DNA of 64,000 nt from CAVTHW01 sp963734625 (GCA_963734625.1 CAVTHW010000001.1:296209-360208); one strand, 5' to 3'; shown: positions 34,059 to 43,900, numbered from the stretch's first letter. Numbers and translations are program-made. The notes: generated by a model not told the origin, from the sequence alone.

Positions 34059-35063
34059 ATGATTGGTGCGGCCATTGGCGCTGTTTCCAGCGTGACGGCG
34101 ATCGTCCCGAATTGGAACCGGCGCGAGCTTCTCGCCACGGTTCTCGCGGACCTCGCCCGGCAGACGCGGCCCTTCGCGGAGATCCTGGTGGTGGATAACG
34201 GCTCCTCGGACGGGTCGGCGCAAGTGGCTGCCGCGGCGGGGGCGCGGGTTCTCCAAATGGGGGCGAACGCCGGCTTCAGCCGGGCCGTGAATTGCGGCAT
34301 CCAGGCGGCGCTGACCCCCTGGGTGGCCATTGTGAATAATGACGTCGAGCTGGCCGCCGATTGGCTGGAGCGATTGCAGGAGGCGGCGTTGAAGGAGCAG
34401 GCATGGTTCGCGGCCGGCAAAGTGCTAAAGGCGGCGAACCGTGAGGTGATTGACGGCACCTATGATGAAATCTGTCGCGGCGCCTGCGGCTGGCGCGCCG
34501 GGCATGGCCGCCCGGACGGGCCGGCTTGGGGAGAGCCGCGGCCGATCCGCTTCGCCTCATTCACGGCGACGCTGTTCCGGACTGAGTTGTTTGGGAAGGT
34601 TGGGCTTCTCGACGAGCGATTTGAGTCGTACTTGGAAGACGTGGATTTTGGGCTTCGCTGCGCGAAGGAAGGCTATCGCGGGGTGTATGCTCCCTCGGCG
34701 GTGGCCTGCCATGCCGGGAGCGCCACTCTCGGCGAATGGCACCCGGAAACCGTCCGGCGCATTTCGCGGAACCAGCTTTGGCTGGTGGCCAAGCATTTCC
34801 CGAGGCGCTGGGCTCTGCGCTACGGCTGGCCGGTGTTCGTGGCGCAGGCGCTGTGGGGGCTGGTGGCTTTGCGGCACGGGGCCGGTTGGGCGTTCGTCCG
34901 GGGGAAGAGCGAGGCGCTCTGCCGTTTCAGGGCAGTGCGCGCCTGCGGCCAGGGATCGAGCGGCATTGAGGCCGTGTTGGAGGAAAGCGAGAAGGAGTTG
35001 CTGCGGATGCAGAAGCAGACCGGTTTTGACCTTTACTGGAGGTTGTACTGCGCGCTGACATGA
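34059..35063 (+). CDS. GT2 glycosyltransferase (rhamnosyltransferase-like)
   Basis: A 334-residue GT2 enzyme: SVTAIVPNWNRRELLATVL, ILVVDNGSSDGSAQVAAAAG, VAIVNNDVELAADWL for the metal site, and ERFESYLEDVDFGLRCAKEG for the catalytic ED motif. A hydrophobic patch (VFVAQALWGLVALRHGAG) near the C-terminus may anchor it. The frame extends upstream, but the ATG at 34059 is the first in good alignment to the fold; the binding site is weak, so the start could be a few codons earlier. Its stop overlaps the next GT2 gene in an ATGA arrangement. Confidence 0.85.
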   Translation: MIGAAIGAVSSVTAIVPNWNRRELLATVLADLARQTRPFAEILVVDNGSSDGSAQVAAAAGARVLQMGANAGFSRAVNCGIQAALTPWVAIVNNDVELAADWLERLQEAALKEQAWFAAGKVLKAANREVIDGTYDEICRGACGWRAGHGRPDGPAWGEPRPIRFASFTATLFRTELFGKVGLLDERFESYLEDVDFGLRCAKEGYRGVYAPSAVACHAGSATLGEWHPETVRRISRNQLWLVAKHFPRRWALRYGWPVFVAQALWGLVALRHGAGWAFVRGKSEALCRFRAVRACGQGSSGIEAVLEESEKELLRMQKQTGFDLYWRLYCALT

Positions 35064-36025
35064 AGGACACCGGCGCCGTTATCGTGACCTGGAACTCCGA
35101 GGCCGAGATCGGAGCATGCCTGGACTCCGTGCTTCCGCGCGTCGAGCGGGTTGTGGTCGTGGATAACGCCTCCTCCGACGGCACTCTGGCCGAGATCCGC
35201 CAGCGGCCCGCCGCCCTGCTGGTCTCGAACCCCGGCAACCGCGGTTTTGCGGCGGCGGTGAATCAGGGCGTTCAAGCCTTGAACACGCCGTACGTTTTGA
35301 TTCTAAATCCCGACACCGTGCTCCAGAGCGGTGTCGAGCCTCTGGTGGAGGCCGCGAACGCTCCGGGAGTGGCGGCGGCCGGAGGCAAGCTGGTGGACGG
35401 CCAGGGCCGCCCGCAGACGGGTTTCTCCGTGCGCCGGTTCCCGACCGTGGCCAGCCTGTGTTTCGAGGCGCTGGGTTTGAACGCAGTCTGGCCCCGCAAT
35501 CCGGTGAACCGGAGGTACCGCTGCCTGGACCTGGACCTGGACTCGCCGGCGGAGGTCGATCAGCCGGCCGGCGCGTTCCTGTTGCTCCGCCGCGATGCCT
35601 GGGAGGCGCTGGGGGGGTTCGATGAGGGCTTCCAGCCAGTCTGGTTTGAGGATGTGGACTTCCTCAAGCGCGCCAGGGACAGAGGCTACCACGTCCGCTT
35701 TGCGCCGGCCGCGGTGGCGATGCATGCCGGGGGCCGGTCCATCGGGCGAATGGCTCCGGGAACGCGGGAGTTTTGCTGGTATGCTAGCCTTTTAAGATAC
35801 GCGTCTAAGCACTTTCGAATCTGGGGATGGCTCCCGGTTCGGGGGGCGGTGATCGCAGGTTCAGCTTTTCGGATGCTGCACGGAGTTCTCAGCACGCGAA
35901 GGTTGAGGCCGGTGGCGGTGTATGGTAGAGTGATCTGCCTAGCGTGCCGCGGGCTGCTGTCGACGGGGGAGCGATTTGAGCGAGATAAGCCGAATGCTGG
36001 TCTGACCCACGCGCATGACACATAA
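35060..36025 (+). CDS. GT2 glycosyltransferase
   Basis: A 321-residue GT2 enzyme: GAVIVTWNSEAEIGACLDSV, VVVVDNASSDGTLAEIRQ, VLILNPDTVLQSGVEPL (metal site), DQPAGAFLLLRRDAW and FQPVWFEDVDFLKRARDRGY (catalytic ED). It resembles rhamnosyl or N-acetyl-glucosaminyl side-chain enzymes of O-antigen clusters. It overlaps the GT2 genes on both sides by a few bases, so the run is translated as a unit. Confidence 0.85.
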   Translation: MKDTGAVIVTWNSEAEIGACLDSVLPRVERVVVVDNASSDGTLAEIRQRPAALLVSNPGNRGFAAAVNQGVQALNTPYVLILNPDTVLQSGVEPLVEAANAPGVAAAGGKLVDGQGRPQTGFSVRRFPTVASLCFEALGLNAVWPRNPVNRRYRCLDLDLDSPAEVDQPAGAFLLLRRDAWEALGGFDEGFQPVWFEDVDFLKRARDRGYHVRFAPAAVAMHAGGRSIGRMAPGTREFCWYASLLRYASKHFRIWGWLPVRGAVIAGSAFRMLHGVLSTRRLRPVAVYGRVICLACRGLLSTGERFERDKPNAGLTHAHDT

Positions 36026-37067
36026 CGATTTCGTCTCCGTCACCGTCGTGACGTACAACAGCGGCCGATTTATCAAGAGGTGCCTGGAGTCCGTCCTGGC
36101 CCAAGGCTTCCGGAACAAAGAAGTCATCGTCGTCGACAACGCCTCCAGCGACGGGACGATCGACATTCTGGAACAGTTCGAGGACCGCTGCCGGATCGTT
36201 TATAACGACGAGAACCTGGGGTTCGCGGCAGCCCAGAATCAGGCCATAAATCTGTCCTCCGGCGCCTGGGTGCTGACGTTGAATCCGGACGTTTTGCTGC
36301 TGGGGGGCTTTATTCAGGCTTTAGTGGATGCAGGCCACTTCCATCCGAAGATCGGGTCCGTGTGCGGCAAGCTGCTGACCATGCGGGCCACGTTCGACAT
36401 TCCGGACCGTCCCCTGGTGGACTCGACCGGGATCTACTTCACCCCTATGCTGCGGCATCTGGATCGCGGCAGCCAGGAAGTGGATAACGGGCACTTCCTG
36501 CGCCACGAATACGTTTTTGGGGCGAGCGCCGCGGCGGCGTTGTATCGCCGCGAGATGATCGACGACGTGTTGATCCACGGAGAGTTCTTCGATTCCGATT
36601 TCTTCGTCTACCGCGAGGATGCCGACGTGGCCTGGCGCGCCCAGTTATTGGGATGGCGGTGCATGTACACGCCGCAAGCCCGGGGTTACCATGTGCGCAA
36701 GGTGCTGCCGGGCAACCGGCGCGCGCTTCCCCCGGTTATCAACATGCACTCGGTGAAGAACCGGTTCTTGATGCGCATCAAGAACATGACCGGCGACCTT
36801 TACCTGCGAAACTTCTTCTCCATTACTGCCAGGGACGTTCTGGTGGTCGCCTGCTGCCTGCTGCGGGAACACTCGTCGCTCAAGGCGTTCTGGCACCTGG
36901 GCAAGAGCTGGCGTCAGGTGTGGGCCAAGCGCCACGAGATCATGAGCCGGCGGCGCGTCGACGACGCCTACATGGCGGGTTGGTTCCACTACATTCCGGT
37001 CACCCGCCCCGCTCCCAACAAAGCTCCCGCCCACGTCCAGGCGCGCACGCGCGCAGTCCAGGGCTGA
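36015..37067 (+). CDS. GT2 glycosyltransferase
   Basis: A 350-residue GT2 enzyme: FVSVTVVTYNSGRFIKRCLE, VIVVDNASSDGTIDILEQF, WVLTLNPDVLLLGGFIQAL, EYVFGASAAAALYRREMID and FFVYREDADVAWRAQLLGWR. The C-terminal 90 residues are basic and hydrophobic (NRFLMRIKNMTGDLYLRN), a membrane-association pattern. It overlaps the previous gene by 11 bases and shares the TGATG junction with the next. Confidence 0.85.
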   Translation: MTHNDFVSVTVVTYNSGRFIKRCLESVLAQGFRNKEVIVVDNASSDGTIDILEQFEDRCRIVYNDENLGFAAAQNQAINLSSGAWVLTLNPDVLLLGGFIQALVDAGHFHPKIGSVCGKLLTMRATFDIPDRPLVDSTGIYFTPMLRHLDRGSQEVDNGHFLRHEYVFGASAAAALYRREMIDDVLIHGEFFDSDFFVYREDADVAWRAQLLGWRCMYTPQARGYHVRKVLPGNRRALPPVINMHSVKNRFLMRIKNMTGDLYLRNFFSITARDVLVVACCLLREHSSLKAFWHLGKSWRQVWAKRHEIMSRRRVDDAYMAGWFHYIPVTRPAPNKAPAHVQARTRAVQG

Positions 37068-38150
37068 TGAAACTGGCCATCCTCGGGACCCGCGGGATAC
37101 CGGCCAATTACGGGGGGTTCGAGACTTTCGCGGAAGAGCTTTCCCGCAGGCTGGTGGAGCGCGGGCATCAGGTTACGGTTTACTGCCGTGAGAGGTGCCG
37201 GGAATCCACCTATCTGGGAGCCTCGCTTCAGTATCTCCCCACCATCCGGCACAAATACCTGGACACGATCGCCCACACCTTTCTCTCGACCCTGCACCTG
37301 TTGAAGCACCCTCAGGATGTGGCGCTCTACTGCAATGCCGCCAATGCGGCTTTTACTCTGCTGCCGCGCCTTAGGGGCATACCCACGGCGCTAAACGTCG
37401 ACGGCCTGGAGCGCAAGCGCCGCAAGTGGAACCTCGTCGCCAGGACGTGGTACCTCGTCTCGGAATGGCTGGCCACCTTCTGCCCATCATCGGTGGTGAC
37501 CGACGCCCAGGCGATTTCCGATTACTACCTGCGGCGTTACCGCAAGCGTAGCCACTTCATCCCGTACGGGGCCGAGACCGGGAAGGTGGGGACGAAAGCG
37601 GCGCTGGAACGCCTCGGCCTGGAGCCGGGCCGGTATTTCCTCTATGTCAGCCGGATGGAGCCGGAAAACAACGCGCTGGAAGTTCGTCAGGCATTCGAGC
37701 AGGTGGAGACGCCCTTCAAGCTGGCGCTGATCGGCGATGCGCCATACGCCGCGGACTACCTCAAACGGGTTCGGGACACGCGACGATCCGCGCGTGGTCA
37801 TCCCCGGCGCGATCTACGGAACCGGATACCACGAGCTGCTCTCGCATTGCTTCGCCTACATTCACGCGACAGAGGTGGGAGGCACGCACCCGGCGCTGAT
37901 CGAGGCCATGGGGCGAGGGTGCCTGGTGTTGTATCTGGACACGGCCGAAAACGCCGAGGCGGCCGCGGGGGCGGGAATCTCGTTCAAGAACGACCTGGCC
38001 CGGAAGCTGGCCGCCGTGCTGGCCATGCCCGAAGCCGAGCGTCAGCAGTGGCGCGGACGCGCCGTCGAGCGCGCACGCGAGCGGTACAGTTGGGAAGCGG
38101 TCGCCGACGCCTACGAGCGCCTTCTCGGCGAGCTGGCGAAGCGCCGATAA
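37067..38150 (+). CDS. GT4-type glycosyltransferase with DUF1972 domain, frameshifted
   Basis: A protein of about 361 codons opening LAILGTRGIPANYGGFETFA, the DUF1972-type start seen in rhamnosyltransferases of the GT4 fold. It continues VTVYCRERCRESTYLGASLQ, IPTALNVDGLERKRRKWN, then RYFLYVSRMEPENNALEV and KLALIGDAPYA. One extra base near 37780 shifts the frame. The remainder reads DDPRVVIPGAIYGTGYHELL, the donor-site segment HATEVGGTHPALIEAMGRGC, and ends EAVADAYERLLGELAKRR. Last glycosyltransferase of the run; the stop overlaps the alr start. Confidence 0.85.
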
Positions 38151-39289
38151 TGGAGAAGATGGCCAACCTCCCGTACCGCTCCTGGGTTGAAGTCTCCCGA
38201 TCCAGGATCGCCGCCAACTTTCGCAAAGTCCGCGACGCGGTGGGGCCGTCGGTCGAAGTAGCCGCGGTGGTGAAGGCCGATGCCTACGGACACGGGGCCG
38301 CGGAGGTTTCTCGCCTGCTGGAGGCGGAAGGCGCCAGATGGCTCGCAGTCAGCAACGTCGAGGAGGGGGTGGCGCTTCGGAAAACGGGCATCCACACCCG
38401 GATTCTGGTGATGGCGGACTGTCTTCCCTTCGAGCGCGGCGCGCTGGCGGAGTACGATCTGACCCCGGTGGTGCACCGGCTCGAGGATGTGGCGGAACTG
38501 GATCGCGTGGCGGCGTCCAAGGGAGTGCGCCTCGCTTACCACCTGAAGCTCGACACCGGCATGGGACGCCTGGGGACGCGCGCCGGTTGTGACCAGATCC
38601 TGGAAGCCGTGCGTGGGCGCCCGAATGTCCAGCTCGAGGGGCTGATGACTCACTTCGCCTCGTCGGCGAATTACGCGAGCCCTCAGACCGAGCTGCAGAT
38701 CGAGGCCTTCGAGGCCGTGCGCGGCGCTTTGAAGCAGGCCGGCGTCGAGCCGCGCTGGGTCCATCTGTCGAGCACCAATCCCATCGCCTACGGGCGGCGG
38801 CTGGCCTGGGGCAACATGGTGCGCGCCGGCCACTCGCTCTACGGGTACATCTCCCCAGCCAAGGAGAACGCGCCGCCCAGGATCCTGGACGTCGAGCCCG
38901 CGCTGAAGTGGAAGGTGACCATCCTGGCCGTGAAGGAACTTCCCGTGGGAGCGCTGGTCGGTTATGGCGGCACGTTTAAGACCGCGCGCCCGACGCGGAT
39001 CGCGGTGCTGGCGGCGGGCTACGCCGACGGCATCCCGCACCGCATGTCGAACCGGGGCAAGGTGATCGTCGGAGGCCGGTTGGTTCCGGTAATCGGGTCG
39101 GTTTCGATGGATCTCACCACCATCGATATCACCGACGTGCCGGAATCGGCCGCCGGAGACGCGGTGACGCTGCTCGGCCGCGAGGGCGACGTGGCGATCA
39201 ACGCCCAGCAGATCGCGCGCTGGGCGGGCACCATCTCCTACACCGTGCTCTGCGGCATCAGCGCCCGCGTGCCCCGGGTGTACGTGTAG
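38150..39289 (+). CDS. alr: Alanine racemase
   Basis: A 379-residue PLP enzyme that converts L- to D-alanine for peptidoglycan. The catalytic lysine is Lys42 in AAVVKADAYGHGAAE; the N-terminal TIM barrel holds HLKLDTGMGRLGTRAG and GLMTHFASS. The C-terminal domain supplies the second base, the tyrosine in AAGYADGIPHRMSN, and IGSVSMDLTTIDITDV. The ATG at 38150 overlaps the preceding stop by one base. A longer open frame upstream is an artefact of the shifted glycosyltransferase. A strong hairpin starts at the stop codon. Confidence 0.95.
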   Translation: MEKMANLPYRSWVEVSRSRIAANFRKVRDAVGPSVEVAAVVKADAYGHGAAEVSRLLEAEGARWLAVSNVEEGVALRKTGIHTRILVMADCLPFERGALAEYDLTPVVHRLEDVAELDRVAASKGVRLAYHLKLDTGMGRLGTRAGCDQILEAVRGRPNVQLEGLMTHFASSANYASPQTELQIEAFEAVRGALKQAGVEPRWVHLSSTNPIAYGRRLAWGNMVRAGHSLYGYISPAKENAPPRILDVEPALKWKVTILAVKELPVGALVGYGGTFKTARPTRIAVLAAGYADGIPHRMSNRGKVIVGGRLVPVIGSVSMDLTTIDITDVPESAAGDAVTLLGREGDVAINAQQIARWAGTISYTVLCGISARVPRVYV

Positions 39290-39311
39290 GGGCACGGCGC
39301 CGCCGTGCCCC
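39289..39311. terminator. GC-rich hairpin after alr
   Basis: A perfect 10-bp stem GGGGCACGGC / GCCGTGCCCC with a three-base loop, starting in the last base of the alr stop. There is no T-run, so it may be a Rho-independent-like stop of weak type, an mRNA-stabilising hairpin, or a REP-type palindrome next to the RAYT relic. Confidence 0.5.
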
Positions 39312-39369
39312 TGGAGTTTATACATTTCAGGCTGAGGCTCGGTTGTGGAGTGGGCCGCAAGGAGCGCCA

Positions 39370-39603
39370 TGCCGGCGGTCTCGCCGGCAGAGCCTTCTTC
39401 TGGATGGATCAGTTTCTGGACACCGCCCGCACGGGTCCGTTCTGACGTGCATCTATTGGTGACCCCGCATATCTCGGTCACCAAGCTCACCCGGCGCTTG
39501 AAAGGCTAAACGGCGCGAGAGGCCAACCGGAGTCCTACGACCACTGGGTGCGCAATGAACAGCAGTGGAAGCGGGCAGTGAGGTACATCGAGCGCGGCCC
39601 CTG
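39370..39603 (+). pseudogene. Degenerate REP-associated tyrosine transposase (RAYT)
   Basis: Remains of a Y1/IS200-like transposase of the RAYT type. One piece reads FFWMDQFLDTARTGPF and then meets a stop at 39443. The next piece, DVHLLVTPHISVTKLTRRLKG, carries the end of the HUH block (normally PNHVHLL) and stops at 39507-39509. A third, in another frame, reads ESYDHWVRNEQQWKRAVRY-IERGP, the usual RAYT C-terminal signature. The part between the first two pieces, including the start of the HUH motif, is deleted. Clearly non-functional. Confidence 0.75.
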
Positions 39604-39715
39604 CGAGCAGCATCCGCCGGCAGGACGGCCGGCGTTGCGGACCTGGCGGTACACTCCACAACGGCCTCCCCGTCCCTGAAATGGAGAAACTCCAGGGACA
39701 AGTTGAAGCTTGCGA

Positions 39716-41395
39716 TCACTGCTGGAGGTCGCGGAAGGCCACGGTCACCGAGCCGACGGCGCCTGAAGCGGCATCCTGAACCACCACCCGCAGGCGCGTC
39801 GCTCCCGGACTGGGATCGATCGTACGGCGGTGGGTCAGCCCCTCGCGCACGATGCGCTGGTAGGTGGCTTCCTGAAGGCTGAGGTCGAGCGTGTCGGTGA
39901 CAGCGTCGCGCTGGCGGCCGTCCCGGTCGATCTGGGCCAGCACCACCTGAAGCTTCCCGCTCCATCGTCCGTCCCGTGGCTGAAGGCTGATGCGATTCGG
40001 TTCCACGCGGATCGCGAGATCCAGGCCTCCGCCGCCAGCCTTCGAAGGCTGGATCTGAAGCGTCACGCCAACCCCGGCGGCGTCCAGCGGGCTCGTCACC
40101 GCGGCGCTGAGTATGGCCTGGCGCGATTGCTCGTCGGGCGCATCTTCGGGCAGATCGACGTAACTCTGGCGATAGCGCAGCTTCAGGTCGGAGGACTTGG
40201 CGCGAACCCTGATCTGGCGGGACTTGCCGTCGTATTTCCGTTCCGCCGGGTAGTAGGCGAGGGTGTAGCTGATCTCGGAGTCGGCCACGGCCTCGCGAAC
40301 CGCCATCGTGAGATCGTTGGTGTTGACGTAGGCAATCCCGCCGGTGCGCGAGGCTAGCTCCCACATCGCCCCCTGATTGGCAAGGCCGGTCTTCGGAAGC
40401 AGCGGGTCGAGGCGCGGATTCGCGGTGCGTTGCGCGGCGGAAGTGCGCGAGTCCGTCATGAAGCCGCGCGCGTCCACCGGGTAGATCGCCAGGTTGGCGT
40501 TCTGCATAGCGCGGACGGTGCGCTCGATCTCGTTGCCGAAGGTTCGCCGGTCGCGCATCGGGTCCAGGGCGAGATTGCCCATCGGATCTCGCCACGTGTA
40601 AGAGCCGTCGTAGCCGATCGAGAGCGGAAACGCGCCTGACACCCAAACCAGGTTCTTCCGGCCGGGAACGCCGGCGAGATGCGCGGCGATGGACTCGAGC
40701 GCGGTCAAAGTCACCTCCGTCCGTTTAGTGGTCTCCAAGTCCTGAAATGCGCCGTCGAAACGCAGCAGGACGGCCAGGAACTTTTGAAGGGGGTCCTGTT
40801 CGCCGCCGCCGCCCTCGTCCTGGCTCTCCAGTTGGACGAGCCCCGCGATCGGCGCCATTGTCATCTCGGCGAATTTCTCGCCGCTGTAGGCTGCAACCTT
40901 ACGGACCAACTGGGCCGGATCGGCGGTGAAGTCGTGCAGGACGGCCAGCGACCGGCCCAGCGCGTAGATGCCGACATGGTCCTCCGGCCGGAGCTTCTTC
41001 AGGAACTCGAGCACCTGCGCCTTGGCGTAGGCCTGGTCGGTCAGCTCCGTGTTCAGCGCGTCGAGCAAGATGACCGTGGTGCTGGACGGCGCGCCCGGCT
41101 TCTGCTCGATCCGGTTGGTGAAAGTGCCCGGCGGCAGGGGCGTCGCGGGGGACGGCAACGGCGCGGCAGAATTCTCGGAGAAGACCGCAATTCTCTGCGG
41201 CTTGCCGTTATCGGTGATGCTGAAGTCGCCCGGCTGGAGCCCTTGGACCGGCTTGCCGCCCTTGCCCTGGACGATGACGTTCACCTCCACCAGGCGCGTG
41301 GAGGAGCGGAGCACGGGAGTCTCCTGCGCGAGGGTCAACTGCCAACCACACGCACTCAGCCACACCAATACTGCCGCCGTCCTCGCCGGGATCAC
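39716..41395 (-). CDS. Secreted VWFA-related protein, acidobacterial type
   Basis: A 559-residue exported protein with a signal peptide (to about residue 24, QLTLAQ). A short sandwich follows (RSSTRLVEVNVIVQGKGGKP, QPGDFSITDNGKPQRIAVF), then a von Willebrand A-like domain (STTVILLDALNTELTDQAY, HVGIYALGRSLAVLHDFTAD, RKNLVWVSGAFPL, FGNEIERTVRAMQNANLAIY). The metal site is the divergent DALNT form typical of this acidobacterial family rather than DXSXS. A beta-rich C-terminal half (about 330-559) completes it. Function unknown; likely adhesion or envelope assembly. A second VWA protein is at 52.9 kb. Confidence 0.85.
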   Translation of the reverse strand: MIPARTAAVLVWLSACGWQLTLAQETPVLRSSTRLVEVNVIVQGKGGKPVQGLQPGDFSITDNGKPQRIAVFSENSAAPLPSPATPLPPGTFTNRIEQKPGAPSSTTVILLDALNTELTDQAYAKAQVLEFLKKLRPEDHVGIYALGRSLAVLHDFTADPAQLVRKVAAYSGEKFAEMTMAPIAGLVQLESQDEGGGGEQDPLQKFLAVLLRFDGAFQDLETTKRTEVTLTALESIAAHLAGVPGRKNLVWVSGAFPLSIGYDGSYTWRDPMGNLALDPMRDRRTFGNEIERTVRAMQNANLAIYPVDARGFMTDSRTSAAQRTANPRLDPLLPKTGLANQGAMWELASRTGGIAYVNTNDLTMAVREAVADSEISYTLAYYPAERKYDGKSRQIRVRAKSSDLKLRYRQSYVDLPEDAPDEQSRQAILSAAVTSPLDAAGVGVTLQIQPSKAGGGGLDLAIRVEPNRISLQPRDGRWSGKLQVVLAQIDRDGRQRDAVTDTLDLSLQEATYQRIVREGLTHRRTIDPSPGATRLRVVVQDAASGAVGSVTVAFRDLQQ

Positions 41396-41428
41396 CCTTT
41401 CAATCTTACGCTGTCCAAGGGCCCGCCG

Positions 41429-43900
41429 TTACACGTCCAAATTTCGGACGTCGAGGGCGTTCTCCTCGATGAACTTGCGGCGGCTTTCGACGTCCTCGCC
41501 CATCAGCGTCGAGAAGATCTCCTCGCACTCAACCAGGTCCTCCAGGCGGACGCGCAGCAGCGTGCGGCTCTCGGCGTTCATGGTTGTCTCCCACAACTGC
41601 CCGGCGTTCATCTCGCCCAGGCCCTTGTAGCGCTGCACGCTCACGTCGCGCGTGCCTTCCCGCTTGACGTATTCCAGCAGTTCCGGCCAGCTCCCCAGTT
41701 TCTGGCGCACCGCGTCCTTCACCACCACGAAGGGCGGCTGGGTGAAGCGCGCCAACTGCCGCGCCAGGGAGCGTAAGCGGCGATACTCGGGCTGCGCGGC
41801 CAGTTCCAGGCCCACGCAGCGCTCCGCGTTGGTCGAGTCGTGGTAGGTCACCATCCAGGCCGAATGCTCCTCGTCCCGCTTGAGCTCCGCCGCCACGCCC
41901 GCGGCCTTCAGGGCTTCCAGCAGCGCACCCAGGTTGTGTTCGTCGCCGAAGTCCGCCTTGGTATCGATCTTGAGAACGGAGTTGGAGACCACCCGGACCG
42001 CGCGGGCGTCCCGCATCTTCCGCTCCACCTTCTGCGAGATCTGCAGGTACTCGTCCAGGGCCATCAGGAAGCCGCGCAGCTCCTGGCCTTCGGCGCGAAG
42101 CTCGGGGCCGCCACCGTTGCCGCCCACTTCCACCACCACGTTCTCGGTGGCCCGCCGCAGGATCTCGCGGACGTACTCCTTTTCGTCCTTGATGTAGCGC
42201 TCGCTCTTGCCCTTCTTGATCCGGTACAGCGGCGGCTGCGCCACAAAGACGTGGCCGCGCGTGATCAGCTCCTGCATGTGGCGGAAGAAGAAGGTCAGCA
42301 GCAGCGTGCGGATGTGCGAGCCGTCCACGTCGGCGTCGGTCATGATGATGATCTTGCCGTAGCGCAGCTTGCTCAGGTTGAAGTCGCCTTCCTCCTTGCC
42401 GATGCCGGTCCCGATGGCGGTGATCATGGCGCGGATCTCTTCGTGGGCAAGCATCTTGTCGTAACGCGCCTTCTCCACGTTCAGAATCTTGCCCTTCAGC
42501 GGGAGGATCGCCTGATACTTCCGGTCACGCCCGGCCTTGGCCGTGCCGCCGGCCGACTCGCCCTCCACCAGGAATAGCTCGCAGTGCTCGGGGTTCCGCT
42601 CCTGGCAGTCGGCCAGCTTGCCGGGCAGTCCGCCCGAATCCAGCGCGCCTTTGCGGCGGGTGAGGTCGCGGGCGCGCCGGGCGGCCTCGCGGGCGCGCGA
42701 GGCGTCAACCGCCTTGGAGACGATCTTGCGCATCACGGCCGGGTTCTTATCGAAGTGCTCTCCCAGCTTCTCGTTCACCAATTGCACGACGTAGCCGCCG
42801 ATGTCGCTGTTGAGCTTGCCTTTGGTCTGTCCTTCGAATTGCGGCTGCGGCAGCTTCACGCTGATCACGGCGGTAAGGCCCTCGCGCACGTCCTCGCCGG
42901 TGAGGTTCTCTTTGACGTCCTTGAATAGCCCCGCCTGCTGGCCGCAGTAATTGATGGTGCGGGTGAGCGCGCTGCGAAAGCCGCTCAGGTGCGCGCCGCC
43001 GTCAACCGTATTGATGTTGTTGGCGAAGCTGAACAGGTTCTCCGCGTACGTGTCGTTGTATTGGAGCGCCACCTCCATCGCCAGGATTCCGCCGTTGGGC
43101 AGCTCCCGCTCGCCGGAAAAGTAGATCGGCTTGTCGTGCAACACGGCCTTGCCGCGGCTCAGGTGCTTGATGAATTCGGCGATGCCGCCGCTGTAATGAA
43201 ACTCGTGCGACCGGACCGGATCGGTGCGCTCGTCGGCCAGGGTGATGGTGAGCCCGCGGTTGAGGAAGGCAAGCTCGCGGAGCCGCTGAGCCAGGGTGTC
43301 AAAATTGTATTCGGTAACGTCAAAGATGGTGCTGTCCGGCTTGAAGGTAACCTTCGTACCCGTCTTCTTGCCGGCCTTGCCGCTCCGCTGAAGCGGCCCC
43401 TGCGGCGCGCCGCGCTCGAAGTCTTGGGTCCAAGTAAAGCTGGACCCGCCATTCGCCGCCGGGTCCTGCCGCCATATCTCGAGTTGCAGAGCCTCGGAAA
43501 GAGCGTTCACCACGCTGACGCCCACGCCGTGCAGGCCGCCGGAGACTTTGTAGGATTTCGAATCGAATTTTCCGCCGGCGTGCAGCTTGGTCATCACGAC
43601 CTCGGCCGCCGAGACGCCCTCGCCTTCCATGATGTCCACGGGGATGCCGCGGCCGTTATCGACGACCGTGACCGAATTGTCGATGTGGACGGTTACGTTG
43701 ACCTCGGTGCAGTAGCCCGCCAGCGCCTCGTCAACGGCGTTGTCGACGACCTCGTAGACCAGGTGGTGCAACCCCGCCTCGCCGGTCGACCCGATGTACA
43801 TCGCGGGCCGCAGCCGCACGGCCTCCAAACCCTCCAGCACCTTGATGCTGCTGCCATCGTAGACTTCGGCTGTGCTCAATTCGCTTTCCTTATTCCCCAT
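41429..43900 (-). CDS. gyrB: DNA gyrase subunit B
   Basis: An 823-residue type IIA topoisomerase ATPase subunit. The GHKL ATP site contains VVDNAVDEALAGYCTEV, DNGRGIPVDIM and GGLHGVGVSVVNALS. The TOPRIM motifs EGESAGG and IIIMTDADVDGSHIRTL are complete, and the C-terminus has QRYKGLGEMNAGQLWETTM. Residues about 575-730 form the insert seen in Gram-negative GyrB. Intact frame. With dnaN and dnaA upstream on the same strand it forms the classical dnaA-dnaN-gyrB order, but without recF, which normally sits between dnaN and gyrB. Confidence 0.97.
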   Translation of the reverse strand: MGNKESELSTAEVYDGSSIKVLEGLEAVRLRPAMYIGSTGEAGLHHLVYEVVDNAVDEALAGYCTEVNVTVHIDNSVTVVDNGRGIPVDIMEGEGVSAAEVVMTKLHAGGKFDSKSYKVSGGLHGVGVSVVNALSEALQLEIWRQDPAANGGSSFTWTQDFERGAPQGPLQRSGKAGKKTGTKVTFKPDSTIFDVTEYNFDTLAQRLRELAFLNRGLTITLADERTDPVRSHEFHYSGGIAEFIKHLSRGKAVLHDKPIYFSGERELPNGGILAMEVALQYNDTYAENLFSFANNINTVDGGAHLSGFRSALTRTINYCGQQAGLFKDVKENLTGEDVREGLTAVISVKLPQPQFEGQTKGKLNSDIGGYVVQLVNEKLGEHFDKNPAVMRKIVSKAVDASRAREAARRARDLTRRKGALDSGGLPGKLADCQERNPEHCELFLVEGESAGGTAKAGRDRKYQAILPLKGKILNVEKARYDKMLAHEEIRAMITAIGTGIGKEEGDFNLSKLRYGKIIIMTDADVDGSHIRTLLLTFFFRHMQELITRGHVFVAQPPLYRIKKGKSERYIKDEKEYVREILRRATENVVVEVGGNGGGPELRAEGQELRGFLMALDEYLQISQKVERKMRDARAVRVVSNSVLKIDTKADFGDEHNLGALLEALKAAGVAAELKRDEEHSAWMVTYHDSTNAERCVGLELAAQPEYRRLRSLARQLARFTQPPFVVVKDAVRQKLGSWPELLEYVKREGTRDVSVQRYKGLGEMNAGQLWETTMNAESRTLLRVRLEDLVECEEIFSTLMGEDVESRRKFIEENALDVRNLDV

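Noticed and set aside
36653..38149. Long frame running into alr
   Set aside because: Arises because the upstream glycosyltransferases are in other frames; real Alr starts at 38150.
38111..39490. Minus-strand frame of 459 codons opposite alr
   Set aside because: Shadow of a complete alanine racemase.
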